Assembly: GCF_900102435.1 (NCBI RefSeq)
Contig: NZ_FNBU01000016.1
Span: 1-64,000 of the forward strand
Direction: 5' to 3'
Length of the DNA: 64,000 bases
Origin: Sporolituus thermophilus DSM 23256
GTDB lineage: Bacteria > Bacillota > Negativicutes > Sporomusales > Thermosinaceae
Below the pieces are notes generated by a model that saw nothing but the letters and a program-made list of their open reading frames with translations, searched no databases and was not told the DNA's origin. The position numbers were made by a program, and so were the translations under genes. Below, one piece after another: positions 54,243 through 63,147 of the stretch (position 1 is the first letter of the stretch; every line of letters begins with the position of its first letter).

Positions 54243-56060
54243 TTATTTTAAACCCTGTACGACCGGCACGAGGTCTTCCAGGCCCAGTTCTTTCAACTTG
54301 GCCTCACCGGGCAGGCTGGTTTTGACATCCCACCCGCGCTTGGTGTAATACTCGTCGAGAATTTTCTCCTGCGTTTCCGGTGGCAGAATCGCCCCTTTCT
54401 TCGGACCTACCGTGAAAGCTTCGGTAGTGAACCGTTTGGGCACATAGTCGTCGGCGCGGCGGAAACCTTCCCGGACGTTGAATACCTTTTCCAGATTCCA
54501 AATGCGTTCGGCCACCTTGAAAAACCCGGTGTCATCCAATTTCCAGCCGGTGATAACATTGAGGGCTTTCTGGTATAGAGCAGTGCCGATTCCATAGTAG
54601 GGGAACCGGCAAATTACCAGTGTATCGCACATGGTGCGGCGATGCTGTTCTTCCACCGTCGGCCCGACCTGGTGGCAAGCGCCGCGGTTGGAGGTGCCGT
54701 ACACGATTGCAAAGCCATGGTTGGCGGGAATGTTCCAGGCCGCCAGCTCCTGGCCCTTAATCTGAATGGCATACTTTTCGGCGTCTTGGCCGAATTTAGC
54801 GGCCGCTTTTTTAACCCCCTCGGCCAGGATGTCGCCGACGCCTTCCCGCTTGGCGATTTTCTGCTGGATTGCCAACATGGCCTCAATATTACCCCATTTC
54901 ATATCAATGCCGTCCAAATCGGCCCGGGTTACAATTCCCTTTTCGTAAAGCTCCATCAAAAAGCCAAGAATATTGCCGGTAGTGATGCTGTCTAAACCGA
55001 GGTCATCGGCCAATTCAATCGATTTCATCATGCCGCCAAGGTCGGTTACCAGGCAGTTTGAGCCATGCATCGTGCCCGTTTCATATTCCGGCCCCTCGGC
55101 AATGGTGCCCTTGTACGGCCCACTGGTTACCTGGCCGATTTTCATGCAACGCAAAGGACATTGGTAACAGGAGCGGTGCTTAACCCAAAACTCTTTTTCC
55201 GAGATGGGAGCGCCGATTTTATCGACTTGTTCATAAGTACCTTCCCGAAAATTGCGGGTAACGTGCGTACCCGCCTGGCTGGAGGCAATCAGCATGGATG
55301 CGGTGCCCCAGCGGCGCCATTGGTCATAGGCATTCCAGCTCTCCAGAGCGGCAAACATTTCCTTGCGCAGCTTGATCATGCCTTCCGGATCGGCAACCGG
55401 AACAACATTGGTACCACGGACGGCAATGGCTTTGAGTTTCTTCGACCCCATGACGCAGCCCACGCCGGAACGGCCGGCGGCCCGGGATGACTCACTGATA
55501 ATGGCCGCAAACTTAACCAGGTTTTCGCCGGCAGGACCGATGTAGATGGTACGGAATTGCGGCCCTAGTTCTTTTTGCAGCAGCAAATCGGTTTGGTTGG
55601 TGCTCTTACCCCACAGATGAGCCGCATCTTTAATGTCCACTTTGGCATCGTCGATAACAATATAAACAGGTTTATCACTTTTACCGATGATGATGATGCC
55701 GTCATAACCGGCGAATTTCAGTTCCGGCGCAAACTGCCCGCCCATACACGACCAGGCTACCGTGGAGGCATGAGGATACGGCGAAGACAGCGGTGAAGTG
55801 TTGGCCGATTTGGTGCAGACGGTGATACGGGATGGCCCGGGAATAGCCGTCCCGGTCAGCGGCCCTGTCCAGAACATCAGTGGGTTTTCCGGACTGAGCG
55901 GGTCGAGCCCCGGCGACTTAATACGGTCCCAGAGATACTTTGCGCCCATGCCGCGGCCGCCGACGAATTTTTCCGCCAGCTTCATGTCTGTATCAATCGT
56001 AGTTATTTTTTTACTGGTTAAATCAATTTCTAAAATCTTTCCCATATATCCGTTCGGCAT
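54243..56060 (-). CDS. Second tungsten-type aldehyde oxidoreductase (YdhV/AOR family)
   Basis: A 605-residue AOR-family enzyme: GKILEIDLTSKKI and FVGGRGMGAKYLWDR (pterin site), FWTGPLTGTAIPGPSRITV, the cluster motif CYQCPLRC (CxxCxxxC) and GPEYETGTMHG. It has no signal peptide of its own. The next gene upstream is a Tat-signal ferredoxin, so it could be carried across as a hitchhiker, or the ferredoxin could take its electrons. The substrate is unknown. It starts after GGGGGGAG. It differs from the other AOR in the window in cluster spacing and length. Confidence 0.9.
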   Translation of the reverse strand: MPNGYMGKILEIDLTSKKITTIDTDMKLAEKFVGGRGMGAKYLWDRIKSPGLDPLSPENPLMFWTGPLTGTAIPGPSRITVCTKSANTSPLSSPYPHASTVAWSCMGGQFAPELKFAGYDGIIIIGKSDKPVYIVIDDAKVDIKDAAHLWGKSTNQTDLLLQKELGPQFRTIYIGPAGENLVKFAAIISESSRAAGRSGVGCVMGSKKLKAIAVRGTNVVPVADPEGMIKLRKEMFAALESWNAYDQWRRWGTASMLIASSQAGTHVTRNFREGTYEQVDKIGAPISEKEFWVKHRSCYQCPLRCMKIGQVTSGPYKGTIAEGPEYETGTMHGSNCLVTDLGGMMKSIELADDLGLDSITTGNILGFLMELYEKGIVTRADLDGIDMKWGNIEAMLAIQQKIAKREGVGDILAEGVKKAAAKFGQDAEKYAIQIKGQELAAWNIPANHGFAIVYGTSNRGACHQVGPTVEEQHRRTMCDTLVICRFPYYGIGTALYQKALNVITGWKLDDTGFFKVAERIWNLEKVFNVREGFRRADDYVPKRFTTEAFTVGPKKGAILPPETQEKILDEYYTKRGWDVKTSLPGEAKLKELGLEDLVPVVQGLK

Positions 56061-56075
56061 TATGATCTCCCCCCC

Positions 56076-56780
56076 TTAGGCTTTATAAAGGTTTTTGCCT
56101 ACGGCGCGGGCGATGTCGGCCGGCTTGGCAGCAAAGTACTTGCCGTCCTGATAGACCGGCACAATGGACAGCGCGCCTTCCCGGCAGGACTTCACGCAGG
56201 TCGGATCACCGCCGCACAGATCGCAAATACCGACAACTACTTTTTCGTCTTTGCTTTTACGGATGACGCCGACCCGGTCTTTAGCGCAGGGCTCGATACA
56301 GGCCCAGCAGGCGATGCATTTCTTTTCGTCCAGGATGACGGCGCCGGTCGTCTTATCCTTGGATAAAGCCCCTACTTTTTCCGGACAGGCTTTGATACAG
56401 GGCGCATCGCCGCACTTGGCGCATAGTGAGGGCACGTCAACCGGCGGGTTGAAATAATAGACCTTGATGCGGCTGCGGCTCAAATCAGGTGTTTTGTAGT
56501 GAAAGAGCGCACACTCCGCTTCACAGATGCGGCAGCCGGTGCATTTGGCATAGTTTACGGCAATATAGCTGGGGACCTTGATTTTTTTCTCGCCCGTTTG
56601 CCTGCTACTATCCGGTTTGGCCGGCGTCGAGCTTCCGCCGCCCTTGGTGGCAACGCCGGTAATTACCGAACCGACCGCTGCCCCGGTTACGGCGCCGATA
56701 ACAAATTCCCGGCGGGTAAAGAACATGTACTTGCTATCCTGTTCATTTTGGCCTTCAGGCTTTTTTTCGTTTTCACTCAT
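56076..56780 (-). CDS. Tat-signal four-cluster ferredoxin (YdhY/DmsB-like)
   Basis: A 234-residue protein. Residues 22-28 TRREFVIG open a Tat signal with a hydrophobic stretch ending near 45, then a Gly/Ser linker. Four cluster motifs follow: CTGCRICEAEC, CAKCGDAPCIKACP, CIACWACIEPC and CDLCGGDPTCVKSC. It pairs with the AOR gene 15 bases downstream, as YdhY does with YdhV. Exported electron-transfer subunit. Confidence 0.9.
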   Translation of the reverse strand: MSENEKKPEGQNEQDSKYMFFTRREFVIGAVTGAAVGSVITGVATKGGGSSTPAKPDSSRQTGEKKIKVPSYIAVNYAKCTGCRICEAECALFHYKTPDLSRSRIKVYYFNPPVDVPSLCAKCGDAPCIKACPEKVGALSKDKTTGAVILDEKKCIACWACIEPCAKDRVGVIRKSKDEKVVVGICDLCGGDPTCVKSCREGALSIVPVYQDGKYFAAKPADIARAVGKNLYKA

Positions 56781-56825
56781 ACCAGCATACTCCCTCCCCT
56801 ATCTTTCTCGCCCTTCGGGACTTTT

Positions 56826-57008
56826 TTAACCCGCTTTTTCAGCTCTTGATTGATGCACATCCTGTTCTTCCGGCTCTTGAGTACTTTTGCGAAATTCGCG
56901 AATGGTTTTGCCAAGAGCCGAACCCATTTCCGGTAATTTCGACGGTCCAAAAACAACGAGGGCAATAATGAGAATTAAGATGAGTTCCGGCATACCGAGG
57001 CCAAACAC
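56826..57008 (-). CDS. tatA: Twin-arginine translocase subunit TatA
   Basis: A 60-residue protein: short N-terminus [29 protein letters not shown], then the amphipathic helix [14 protein letters not shown] and a polar tail. GTG start after GGGGGGTG. First gene of the operon that ends with tatC, and about 45 bases before the Tat-signal ferredoxin gene. Confidence 0.93.
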   Translation of the reverse strand: MFGLGMPELILILIIALVVFGPSKLPEMGSALGKTIREFRKSTQEPEEQDVHQSRAEKAG

Positions 57009-57149
57009 CAAAACACCCCCCAATAAAGGAAAAATACTACTGTATTAGACGCCTAGCGGTCGGAAGGCTGTAGTTTTTACAGCAAATAAATTTGTACTAT
57101 CATATATTCATAAAATTTGGAAATAATACCAAAAAAAATATATAAAAAT

Positions 57150-57175
57150 ATAAAAAGAAGCCGCTTTGGCTTCTC
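57150..57175 (-). terminator. Rho-independent terminator after the thioredoxin-reductase-like gene
   Basis: GAAGCC/GGCTTC hairpin followed by TTTTTATATTTTT on the minus strand. The remaining gap to tatA (57024-57149) is AT-rich and must hold its promoter; I see no convincing match. Confidence 0.75.
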
Positions 57176-57199
57176 TAAAACATTTATCCAGTTATATTT

Positions 57200-58114
57200 C
57201 TACTTTTTATGCAGCAAATAATCAAAGGCTACCAGGGCCGCCTTAGCGCCGTCGCCGGCGGCAATGACAATTTGTTTATCCGGCCCGTTGGTAACATCGC
57301 CGGCGGCAAACAGGCCGGGCACGCCGGTACGGGTGCGACAGTCGGTCACGACCTCGTTAAACTCGTTAAATTCCAAGCCAGGCACTTTCATGGCAAATTC
57401 CGTATTGGGTATCAATCCGACTTCGACAAAAACACCGTCAACGCTAAGTTCAATATTCTCTTTCGTATCCATTTTTTCAATGACAAACTTTTCGACCATT
57501 TGGCTGCCATCAATATTCTTGGCAATATAACCCTGCAACTCTTCGACGTTGGCCGCCACTTTCATTTTGTCGACAACAATGGGATCGGCGTTATAAGGCC
57601 CCCACGAAACAAGATATACTTTGGCAGCGACGGTACTAAGTTCGATTGCCGCCTGCAACGCCGAATTACCGCCGCCGACGACGGCAACCCTTTTCTGCGC
57701 AAAGAGCGGGCCATCGCAGGTTGCGCAATAGCTGACACCCCGGCCGGTAAATTCGATTTCCCCGGGAACGTCAAGCCGGCGTGGTCGCTTTCCCGAAGCG
57801 ATAATGACCGTTTTACCCTGGTATATGTTTTCTTGGCCGAGGACCGTAAAAATACCGTCCGGGTTGACTTCAAGGCCAATGACCTCTTCATAATGAATAT
57901 TAACCGGGAATTGTCGGACCTGTTCTTCAAATTTGACCATCAGCTCCGGTCCAGTAATAAATTGATAACCCATATAATTTTCGATTTCCCGGGTCCACAT
58001 CGGCTGGCCACCAAATTCTTTAGTTACGACAATGGTATTCATTTTTTTCCGCGCGGCGTAAACCGCCGCCGTCATCCCGGCCGGACCGCCGCCAATTATG
58101 ATTAAATCGTACAT
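57200..58114 (-). CDS. trxB: Thioredoxin reductase-like NAD(P)/FAD oxidoreductase
   Basis: A 304-residue flavoprotein: GGGPAGMTAAVYAARKK (FAD), the redox pair CATCDGP (about 136-139), GGGNSALQAAIEL (NADPH) and AAGDVTNGPDKQIVIAAGDGAKAAL. It reduces thioredoxin or a glutaredoxin-like partner. Some relatives use ferredoxin; the partner cannot be told. Not clearly part of the Tat operon. Confidence 0.9.
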   Translation of the reverse strand: MYDLIIIGGGPAGMTAAVYAARKKMNTIVVTKEFGGQPMWTREIENYMGYQFITGPELMVKFEEQVRQFPVNIHYEEVIGLEVNPDGIFTVLGQENIYQGKTVIIASGKRPRRLDVPGEIEFTGRGVSYCATCDGPLFAQKRVAVVGGGNSALQAAIELSTVAAKVYLVSWGPYNADPIVVDKMKVAANVEELQGYIAKNIDGSQMVEKFVIEKMDTKENIELSVDGVFVEVGLIPNTEFAMKVPGLEFNEFNEVVTDCRTRTGVPGLFAAGDVTNGPDKQIVIAAGDGAKAALVAFDYLLHKK

Positions 58115-58224
58115 TTATCCTCACCTTACCCTTTTTGATAATAAAATATTGTATAACTTGCATCCTGACTAATAATCTGTTAGTATTTTTACATCCATTT
58201 CCATTCAGAAAAGAGGTGCTATCG

Positions 58225-58440
58225 ATGATTACACCGGAGATGATCGCCCGGATTAATGAGCTAGCCCGCAAGCAGCGCAGCTGCGGACTGTCCGAACAGG
58301 AAAAGACGGAGCAAGCCACATTGCGCCGCCAATATATCGACCACATCAAAGCGCAAGTTAAAGAGCAACTAGATCGTCTCAAAACCCAGCAATGCGGCCA
58401 CACTCACGATTGCCACTGCGGCTGTCATCACCCCCATTAA
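58225..58440 (+). CDS. DUF896 (YnzC-like) protein with His/Cys-rich tail
   Basis: A 71-residue protein. The body MITPEMIARINELARKQRSCG...EQATLRRQYIDHIKAQV is the DUF896 helical pair. The tail CGHTHDCHCGCHHPH is a dense Cys/His metal-binding sequence not usual in the family. AGAGGTG precedes ATG. Function unknown; the tail suggests nickel, zinc or similar binding. Confidence 0.85.
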   Translation: MITPEMIARINELARKQRSCGLSEQEKTEQATLRRQYIDHIKAQVKEQLDRLKTQQCGHTHDCHCGCHHPH

Positions 58441-58477
58441 TAACAGAATATTCTCTAAGCCCGAAAGGAGTGCAGTC

Positions 58478-59698
58478 ATGGGAAATCTTCCCCACCGCCA
58501 AAGCGCCTCCTATGTGGCGCTTTTAGCGGCCGGTCACTTTTTGAGCGATTTTTATGTTACTTTTTTACCAGGTTTGCTGCCGGTTATGATTGAAAAACTC
58601 GGTATGTCGCTTACTCTCAGCGGCCTACTCGTTATGGTATATTCCTTTGCTTCGAATATCGTACAACCCATCTGTGGCTATTATATCGACAAGAGCGGCT
58701 ATACTTGGCTAATTTTGTTGACGATCCCTGTCAGCGCCGTCTTTATCTGTCTGTCAGGACTGGCGCCCAGCCCGGCGATACTTTTTGCCTTCATTACCCT
58801 GTCCGGCTTGGCGTCATCCCTGTTTCATCCCCTAGGCTCGGCTTTGCTCGGTAAAGTGAGTTCCGAACAAAACAAAGGGTTAGCCATGGCGGTCTTTATC
58901 GGCGGCGGTAATTTCGGCGTCGCCGCCGCCCCGGCCATCGTCATTTTCTTTCTCATGCGATACGGGCCGGAAAACCTGCTCTGGCTGGCAGCACCAGGAC
59001 TTTTACTTACCCTCGCTTACTATTTCGCTGGTCTGCACCGCATCCGGCTAATGCCTGCCACGACCGCCGGCGCCGCACCGCCGGGAGCAACATGGTACCG
59101 CTCTGGCCGACTACTGGCCCTCAATATTGTAATGGGTCTGCGCGCATGGCCGCAGGCCGCTCTCCCGAATTTTTTACCGGTGTGGCTGGCTCAGCAAGGC
59201 CATTCACCAACCATTGCCGGCTCGCTGCTCACGATTTTTCTCCTCGGCGGGGCTCTGGGCAGTGTAGGCGGCGGCTATATAGGGGACAAACTGGGCCGAA
59301 AAGGTTGTATTATTGGTTCACTAGCCTTATGTCTGCCGGCTATGTACCTGTTTTTAACCAGCGTCGAACTCTCGCCGTTAACCTGGGCAGCTTTGTTTGT
59401 CAGCGGCGCTGCGCTGCAGGCGACCCTGCCTTCTTCCATTGTCTGGGCCCAGGACCTGCTCCCGTCTAATGCCGCCATGGCGTCAGGTATGATGCTGGGC
59501 CTATCCTTCGGCTTGGGTGGCGTGGGCGCCGCCGCCACCGGCGCGCTGGCCGACGTCATCGGTCTCAAACAAGCCCTGCTCTGGACAATAGCGCCGGTCA
59601 CGCTGGCCATTATCCTCACCTATTTTATTCCCTCAACTCCGGCCGCCACTTTCACCGGCCGGAAAACCAGCACTCCCCGCTGGGAAAGTCAAAGTTAA
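58478..59698 (+). CDS. MFS exporter, fosmidomycin-resistance (Fsr)-like
   Basis: A 406-residue twelve-helix carrier: GHFLSDFYVTFLPGLLPVMIEKLG at the N-terminus and GGGYIGDKLGRK between helices are typical of the Fsr/YnfM group. It likely pumps out a drug-like compound. GAAAGGAG before ATG. Follows the DUF896 gene by 37 bases. Confidence 0.9.
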   Translation: MGNLPHRQSASYVALLAAGHFLSDFYVTFLPGLLPVMIEKLGMSLTLSGLLVMVYSFASNIVQPICGYYIDKSGYTWLILLTIPVSAVFICLSGLAPSPAILFAFITLSGLASSLFHPLGSALLGKVSSEQNKGLAMAVFIGGGNFGVAAAPAIVIFFLMRYGPENLLWLAAPGLLLTLAYYFAGLHRIRLMPATTAGAAPPGATWYRSGRLLALNIVMGLRAWPQAALPNFLPVWLAQQGHSPTIAGSLLTIFLLGGALGSVGGGYIGDKLGRKGCIIGSLALCLPAMYLFLTSVELSPLTWAALFVSGAALQATLPSSIVWAQDLLPSNAAMASGMMLGLSFGLGGVGAAATGALADVIGLKQALLWTIAPVTLAIILTYFIPSTPAATFTGRKTSTPRWESQS

Positions 59699-59722
59699 AC
59701 TTTCAATTCAATATTTCTTTAG

Positions 59723-59758
59723 GAAAAAACCGAAGGGCCAGGCCCTTCGGTTTTTCTT
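59723..59758. terminator. Bidirectional terminator between MFS and DUF1540-like genes
   Basis: AAAAACCGAAGGGCC and GGCCCTTCGGTTTTT form a long stem with T-runs on both strands, between convergent genes. Confidence 0.88.
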
Positions 59759-59768
59759 TGACAACGCT

Positions 59769-60161
59769 TTAACTTTTGGGGACGTACGTTTCGCAATCTG
59801 TATCAGCCGTCTTGGCCGCGTTGCGCCCAGTCACGGTAATACTATTCGCATGGCAGTAGTTGCCTGTTTCCCAAAACTTGCAATTGGCCACAAAACACTC
59901 TACATTAGGCGTGATCTGTTTACCATCGTACAGGCCGGCGGTTATGACGCCGCCCCAGTTAGCGTTATGCAGGGCACCAACCATATCGCCAATCGTTTTG
60001 CGGTGATGGAACGACTTGCAGCAAGTGTCGGCAGAAGTTTGGGAAGTGCCGGTTGTTTCGTTGTTATAAACGCTAATCTTGGCTGCCCCGCACTGATTGC
60101 CAGGCATATGATGGGTACATTGCTCAACGGTGCACTTAACAACCGGGTTGGACGTTGACAT
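59769..60161 (-). CDS. DUF1540-type cysteine-rich protein with two repeats
   Basis: A 130-residue protein with two copies of the DUF1540 pattern: VKCTVEQCTHHMPGNQCGAAKISV (about 8-31) and VECFVANCKFWETGNYCHANSITVTG (about 86-111), with more Cys after each. Such proteins occur in spore-formers and probably bind metal. Start MSTSNPVVK after AGGGG. Confidence 0.85.
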   Translation of the reverse strand: MSTSNPVVKCTVEQCTHHMPGNQCGAAKISVYNNETTGTSQTSADTCCKSFHHRKTIGDMVGALHNANWGGVITAGLYDGKQITPNVECFVANCKFWETGNYCHANSITVTGRNAAKTADTDCETYVPKS

Positions 60162-60233
60162 AAGACTAGATCACCCCTTTGTTTTTTCTTATTATTTGTA
60201 GCATAACCCCTTTTTTATCCGGGCAGTTTTTAC

Positions 60234-60470
60234 CTAAATAGTAACAAGCGATGTCGCGGTTCGGCTATCGTAGCCACAAGCAGGACAGAACAAAAGATGG
60301 ACGCATTGTTTGTTCGGCAGGCCGTAATTAAAACTGTCAACATCTAGATAAGGACTATACGGCCCAAGATAGTTTTCCAGTGCGCCGCCATCTACCATTT
60401 TGCCCCCGCAACGCGGGCATCGCTGATCAATATCCGCCATCCCATTGCACAACGGACATACAGTTTCCAT
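60234..60470 (-). CDS. Small zinc-ribbon-like protein
   Basis: A 78-residue cytoplasmic protein with three CxxC pairs: CPLCNG, CPRCGG and CPACGY, plus a lone Cys in QCVHLLFC. It has no clear relative I can name. The start is the ATG five bases after GGAGG. Likely zinc binding. Confidence 0.75.
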   Translation of the reverse strand: METVCPLCNGMADIDQRCPRCGGKMVDGGALENYLGPYSPYLDVDSFNYGLPNKQCVHLLFCPACGYDSRTATSLVTI

Positions 60471-60562
60471 AAAAACCTCCATTTTTGGTAACCCGCGTAC
60501 CTTTGCAACCGTCGCCGCATATTTTATATTACAGAGGATCTTTACATGCGGAGGTGGCCCAT

Positions 60563-62947
60563 GTGTTTCCCCTACCGAAGCAAACAAACGGAGCCAATCA
60601 GTTTTTCTTTTGGATAATTATGGGTCTTTTGGGCCTTTGGCTATTTAGCGGCCTAACCGCCTTCAAGCTATCCACCACGGCCCTGCTAACAATGCATTAT
60701 ATTATGGAAATTTCAAGCATCATTCTAGGGTTTATCATCTTTTTTATCACGTGGTACGGAACTAACCATAACGTGGGAATGCAAGCTTGCGCTATAAGCC
60801 TCGTCGCACTAAGTACGAGCATTTTTGAAATCGGCCACGTACTTGCCTATCCCGGTATGCCCGGGGTCACCGCTGAAACGCTTGAGCACCTGTGGATCAC
60901 GTACTCGCTGGTCGCCCGCTTAATCTGGGGTTTTGGCCTGTTGTATACCATGACGCTCCCGGCGACAAACGGCACATTCGCCTATTATCCCAATAAGACA
61001 CTCCTCTACTCTACCTTGCTCGTCGTCGCCGCCCTGATGGCCAACGTCAGTTTCAATAATACCTTATCGCCCAGCCTGTATATTGACCGCTATGACCATC
61101 CGCTTGCTGTTTTGGGCCGCGTTCTGGGTTTAGTTGCCGACGCCGCCGCCCTTATTATTCTGCGCCGCTACCACCCAAATCATGTGTCCCGCAACTTCCT
61201 GCAAATGGCCTTGGTTTTCAGCTTTCTTGCCGATTTGAGCTATCTTTTTTCCAACCAAACTCCCTTTGTTCTCAACGTATCGTCACACCTTTGCAAAGTT
61301 CTCAGCTACTATTACTTGCTGCGGGCAATCTTTGTCGTCGTAATTCAAAAACCCTATGAAGAGATAATGAAATTTAAGGATGAGATGGAAGAACTAGCCG
61401 CAAATAACGCCAAGCTATATCAAGAATCGGAGCAGCAACGCAACCTGATTGAGGATACATTGGCCAAGATCGGCACAATCATCTCTTCTCAGCTTAATCT
61501 TAAAGACACGCTTGATGCCATTGCCGATATGGTGGCCGACATGATGCGCGCCCGGCAGAGCTGTATTGCCCTGCTAACAAAAGACCATTCCGTTCTGCAA
61601 GTCGCCGCCACCTATGGCATCAACACACCGCCGGCAGTCATTCCTCTGCAGTCCAGTCTCGCCGGGCAAGTCCTTGAAAGCAAGACAGCATTATATATCG
61701 ATGACTTGACACTTCACCCCGAACTCTTCCGGCCGCAGCTCATCTTTTCAAATATCCGTTCCATGATCTGCGCTCCGCTTGTCAATGACCGGGAAGTGAT
61801 TGGCGTAATCGAGGCCTATAGCAGTGACAAAGCGGCTTTTACCGAACGGGATGCCCTGTTTCTCAAAGCGCTTGGTGCATACGCCGGTGCGGCCATTGCC
61901 AGCGCCATGCTTTATGAAGAAACCAAGCTGCGGCTGGACGAGGAGAAGTTTCTCTACCAAATCGCTCAGTCCGCCGCTTCTACCATTGACACAGATACCA
62001 TAATGGCCCAATGCACCACTCATACCGTCAACGCGCTTAACGCCGATATGGGTATCGGCTTTCTGCTTGGCAGCAACGGGCGAATATTATCGGCCAAAGC
62101 AACGGTCGGCATCGACTGCACCATCACGGACGTTGAACTGGCAGCTTATCCAAAACTGGCCGAGTTAACTTCAACATTTAAGCCGGCTGCTACTACTATT
62201 GATGCTTTTCCCCTCCTGTCCCAATCATGCGATAAAAATACCATTAAACACCTGCTCATTTTGCCACTGTCGGTGGACCATCGCCTGTTAGGTGTTATCA
62301 TCCTGGGTTGGCGGGGTTTTGTCGCTCCGGACCGGCTGGAACGGCTGCCTTTTGCGGCTCTTATGGCTCAACAAATCGCTTTGGGCCTCGAAAAAGCAAA
62401 CTTGTATAATCAGGTTAAAGCCATGGCCCTTGCTGATGGGTTAACCGGTCTGGCCAACCGCCGCAATTTCGACCTGTTCTTAAAAGCCGAACTCCGTCGC
62501 TCATTCACTTTGAAGCGCCCTCTGAGTTTAATCATGTTTGACCTTGATAAATTCAAGCATTACAATGACACATATGGCCATCTTACCGGCGATAAACTGT
62601 TGGCCCAAATTGGCGAAATCCTTCGCCATAATGTAAGAAGCATCGACCTGCCGGCCCGGTATGGCGGAGAAGAGTTTAGTATTATCCTGCCGGAATGCAC
62701 TAATGCCGAGGCGTTAGCCATAGCGGAAAAGCTGCGCCAGATCGTAGAGGAAACCCATTTCCCCGATAACCTCGGCGCCTTTACCGCCCGGATTACAGCC
62801 AGTCTAGGTGTAGCAACCTACGACCCTGCCATAACATCTGGCGGCGTTCCTGACATGGAAGACCTTATTGCTTGGGCCGACAAGGCTCTTTACCAGGCAA
62901 AACAGCAAGGACGCAACCGGGTATTCAACGCCCCCCTGGTCCAATAG
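60563..62947 (+). CDS. Membrane diguanylate cyclase (seven-helix sensor-GAF-GAF-GGDEF)
   Basis: About 794 residues. Seven or so membrane helices (20-250) of MASE3-like type, a coiled coil (about 265-300), a GAF domain (300-450), a second GAF (460-620), and a GGDEF domain with the active motif GGEEF and upstream LTGLANRRNFD. It makes cyclic di-GMP in response to a signal at the membrane or in the GAF pockets. The GTG start with GGAGG eight bases before is chosen; a longer TTG reading is less likely. Confidence 0.9.
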   Translation: MFPLPKQTNGANQFFFWIIMGLLGLWLFSGLTAFKLSTTALLTMHYIMEISSIILGFIIFFITWYGTNHNVGMQACAISLVALSTSIFEIGHVLAYPGMPGVTAETLEHLWITYSLVARLIWGFGLLYTMTLPATNGTFAYYPNKTLLYSTLLVVAALMANVSFNNTLSPSLYIDRYDHPLAVLGRVLGLVADAAALIILRRYHPNHVSRNFLQMALVFSFLADLSYLFSNQTPFVLNVSSHLCKVLSYYYLLRAIFVVVIQKPYEEIMKFKDEMEELAANNAKLYQESEQQRNLIEDTLAKIGTIISSQLNLKDTLDAIADMVADMMRARQSCIALLTKDHSVLQVAATYGINTPPAVIPLQSSLAGQVLESKTALYIDDLTLHPELFRPQLIFSNIRSMICAPLVNDREVIGVIEAYSSDKAAFTERDALFLKALGAYAGAAIASAMLYEETKLRLDEEKFLYQIAQSAASTIDTDTIMAQCTTHTVNALNADMGIGFLLGSNGRILSAKATVGIDCTITDVELAAYPKLAELTSTFKPAATTIDAFPLLSQSCDKNTIKHLLILPLSVDHRLLGVIILGWRGFVAPDRLERLPFAALMAQQIALGLEKANLYNQVKAMALADGLTGLANRRNFDLFLKAELRRSFTLKRPLSLIMFDLDKFKHYNDTYGHLTGDKLLAQIGEILRHNVRSIDLPARYGGEEFSIILPECTNAEALAIAEKLRQIVEETHFPDNLGAFTARITASLGVATYDPAITSGGVPDMEDLIAWADKALYQAKQQGRNRVFNAPLVQ

Positions 62948-63059
62948 CAAAATAGCGCTGACAGCTACTGCTCGCCCATGCTTTAGTCAGACACCCGGAA
63001 GGTCTGGTTCTGCCAGGTACTTCCGGGCCTATTTCAGGGTGGATCGTCACTTCTTAAAA

Positions 63060-63100
63060 TAACAAGGCCTCCCGGGCAGTTCCGGGAGGTCTTCGATTTT
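63060..63100. terminator. Bidirectional terminator after the GGDEF gene
   Basis: CCTCCCGG/CCGGGAGG stem with TTCGATTTTCTTT to the right and TTGTTATTTT on the minus strand. A second hairpin (CCCGGAAG...CTTCCGGG, about 62994-63027) sits before it without a T-run. Confidence 0.75.
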
Positions 63101-63147
63101 CTTTAATGCCGTTCAGCTAAGAGTCAACGATCTTTTACTTAAGATTT

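Noticed and set aside
57209-58105. A 298-codon open frame on the plus strand
   Set aside because: It mirrors the thioredoxin-reductase-like gene and shows no motif or ribosome site.
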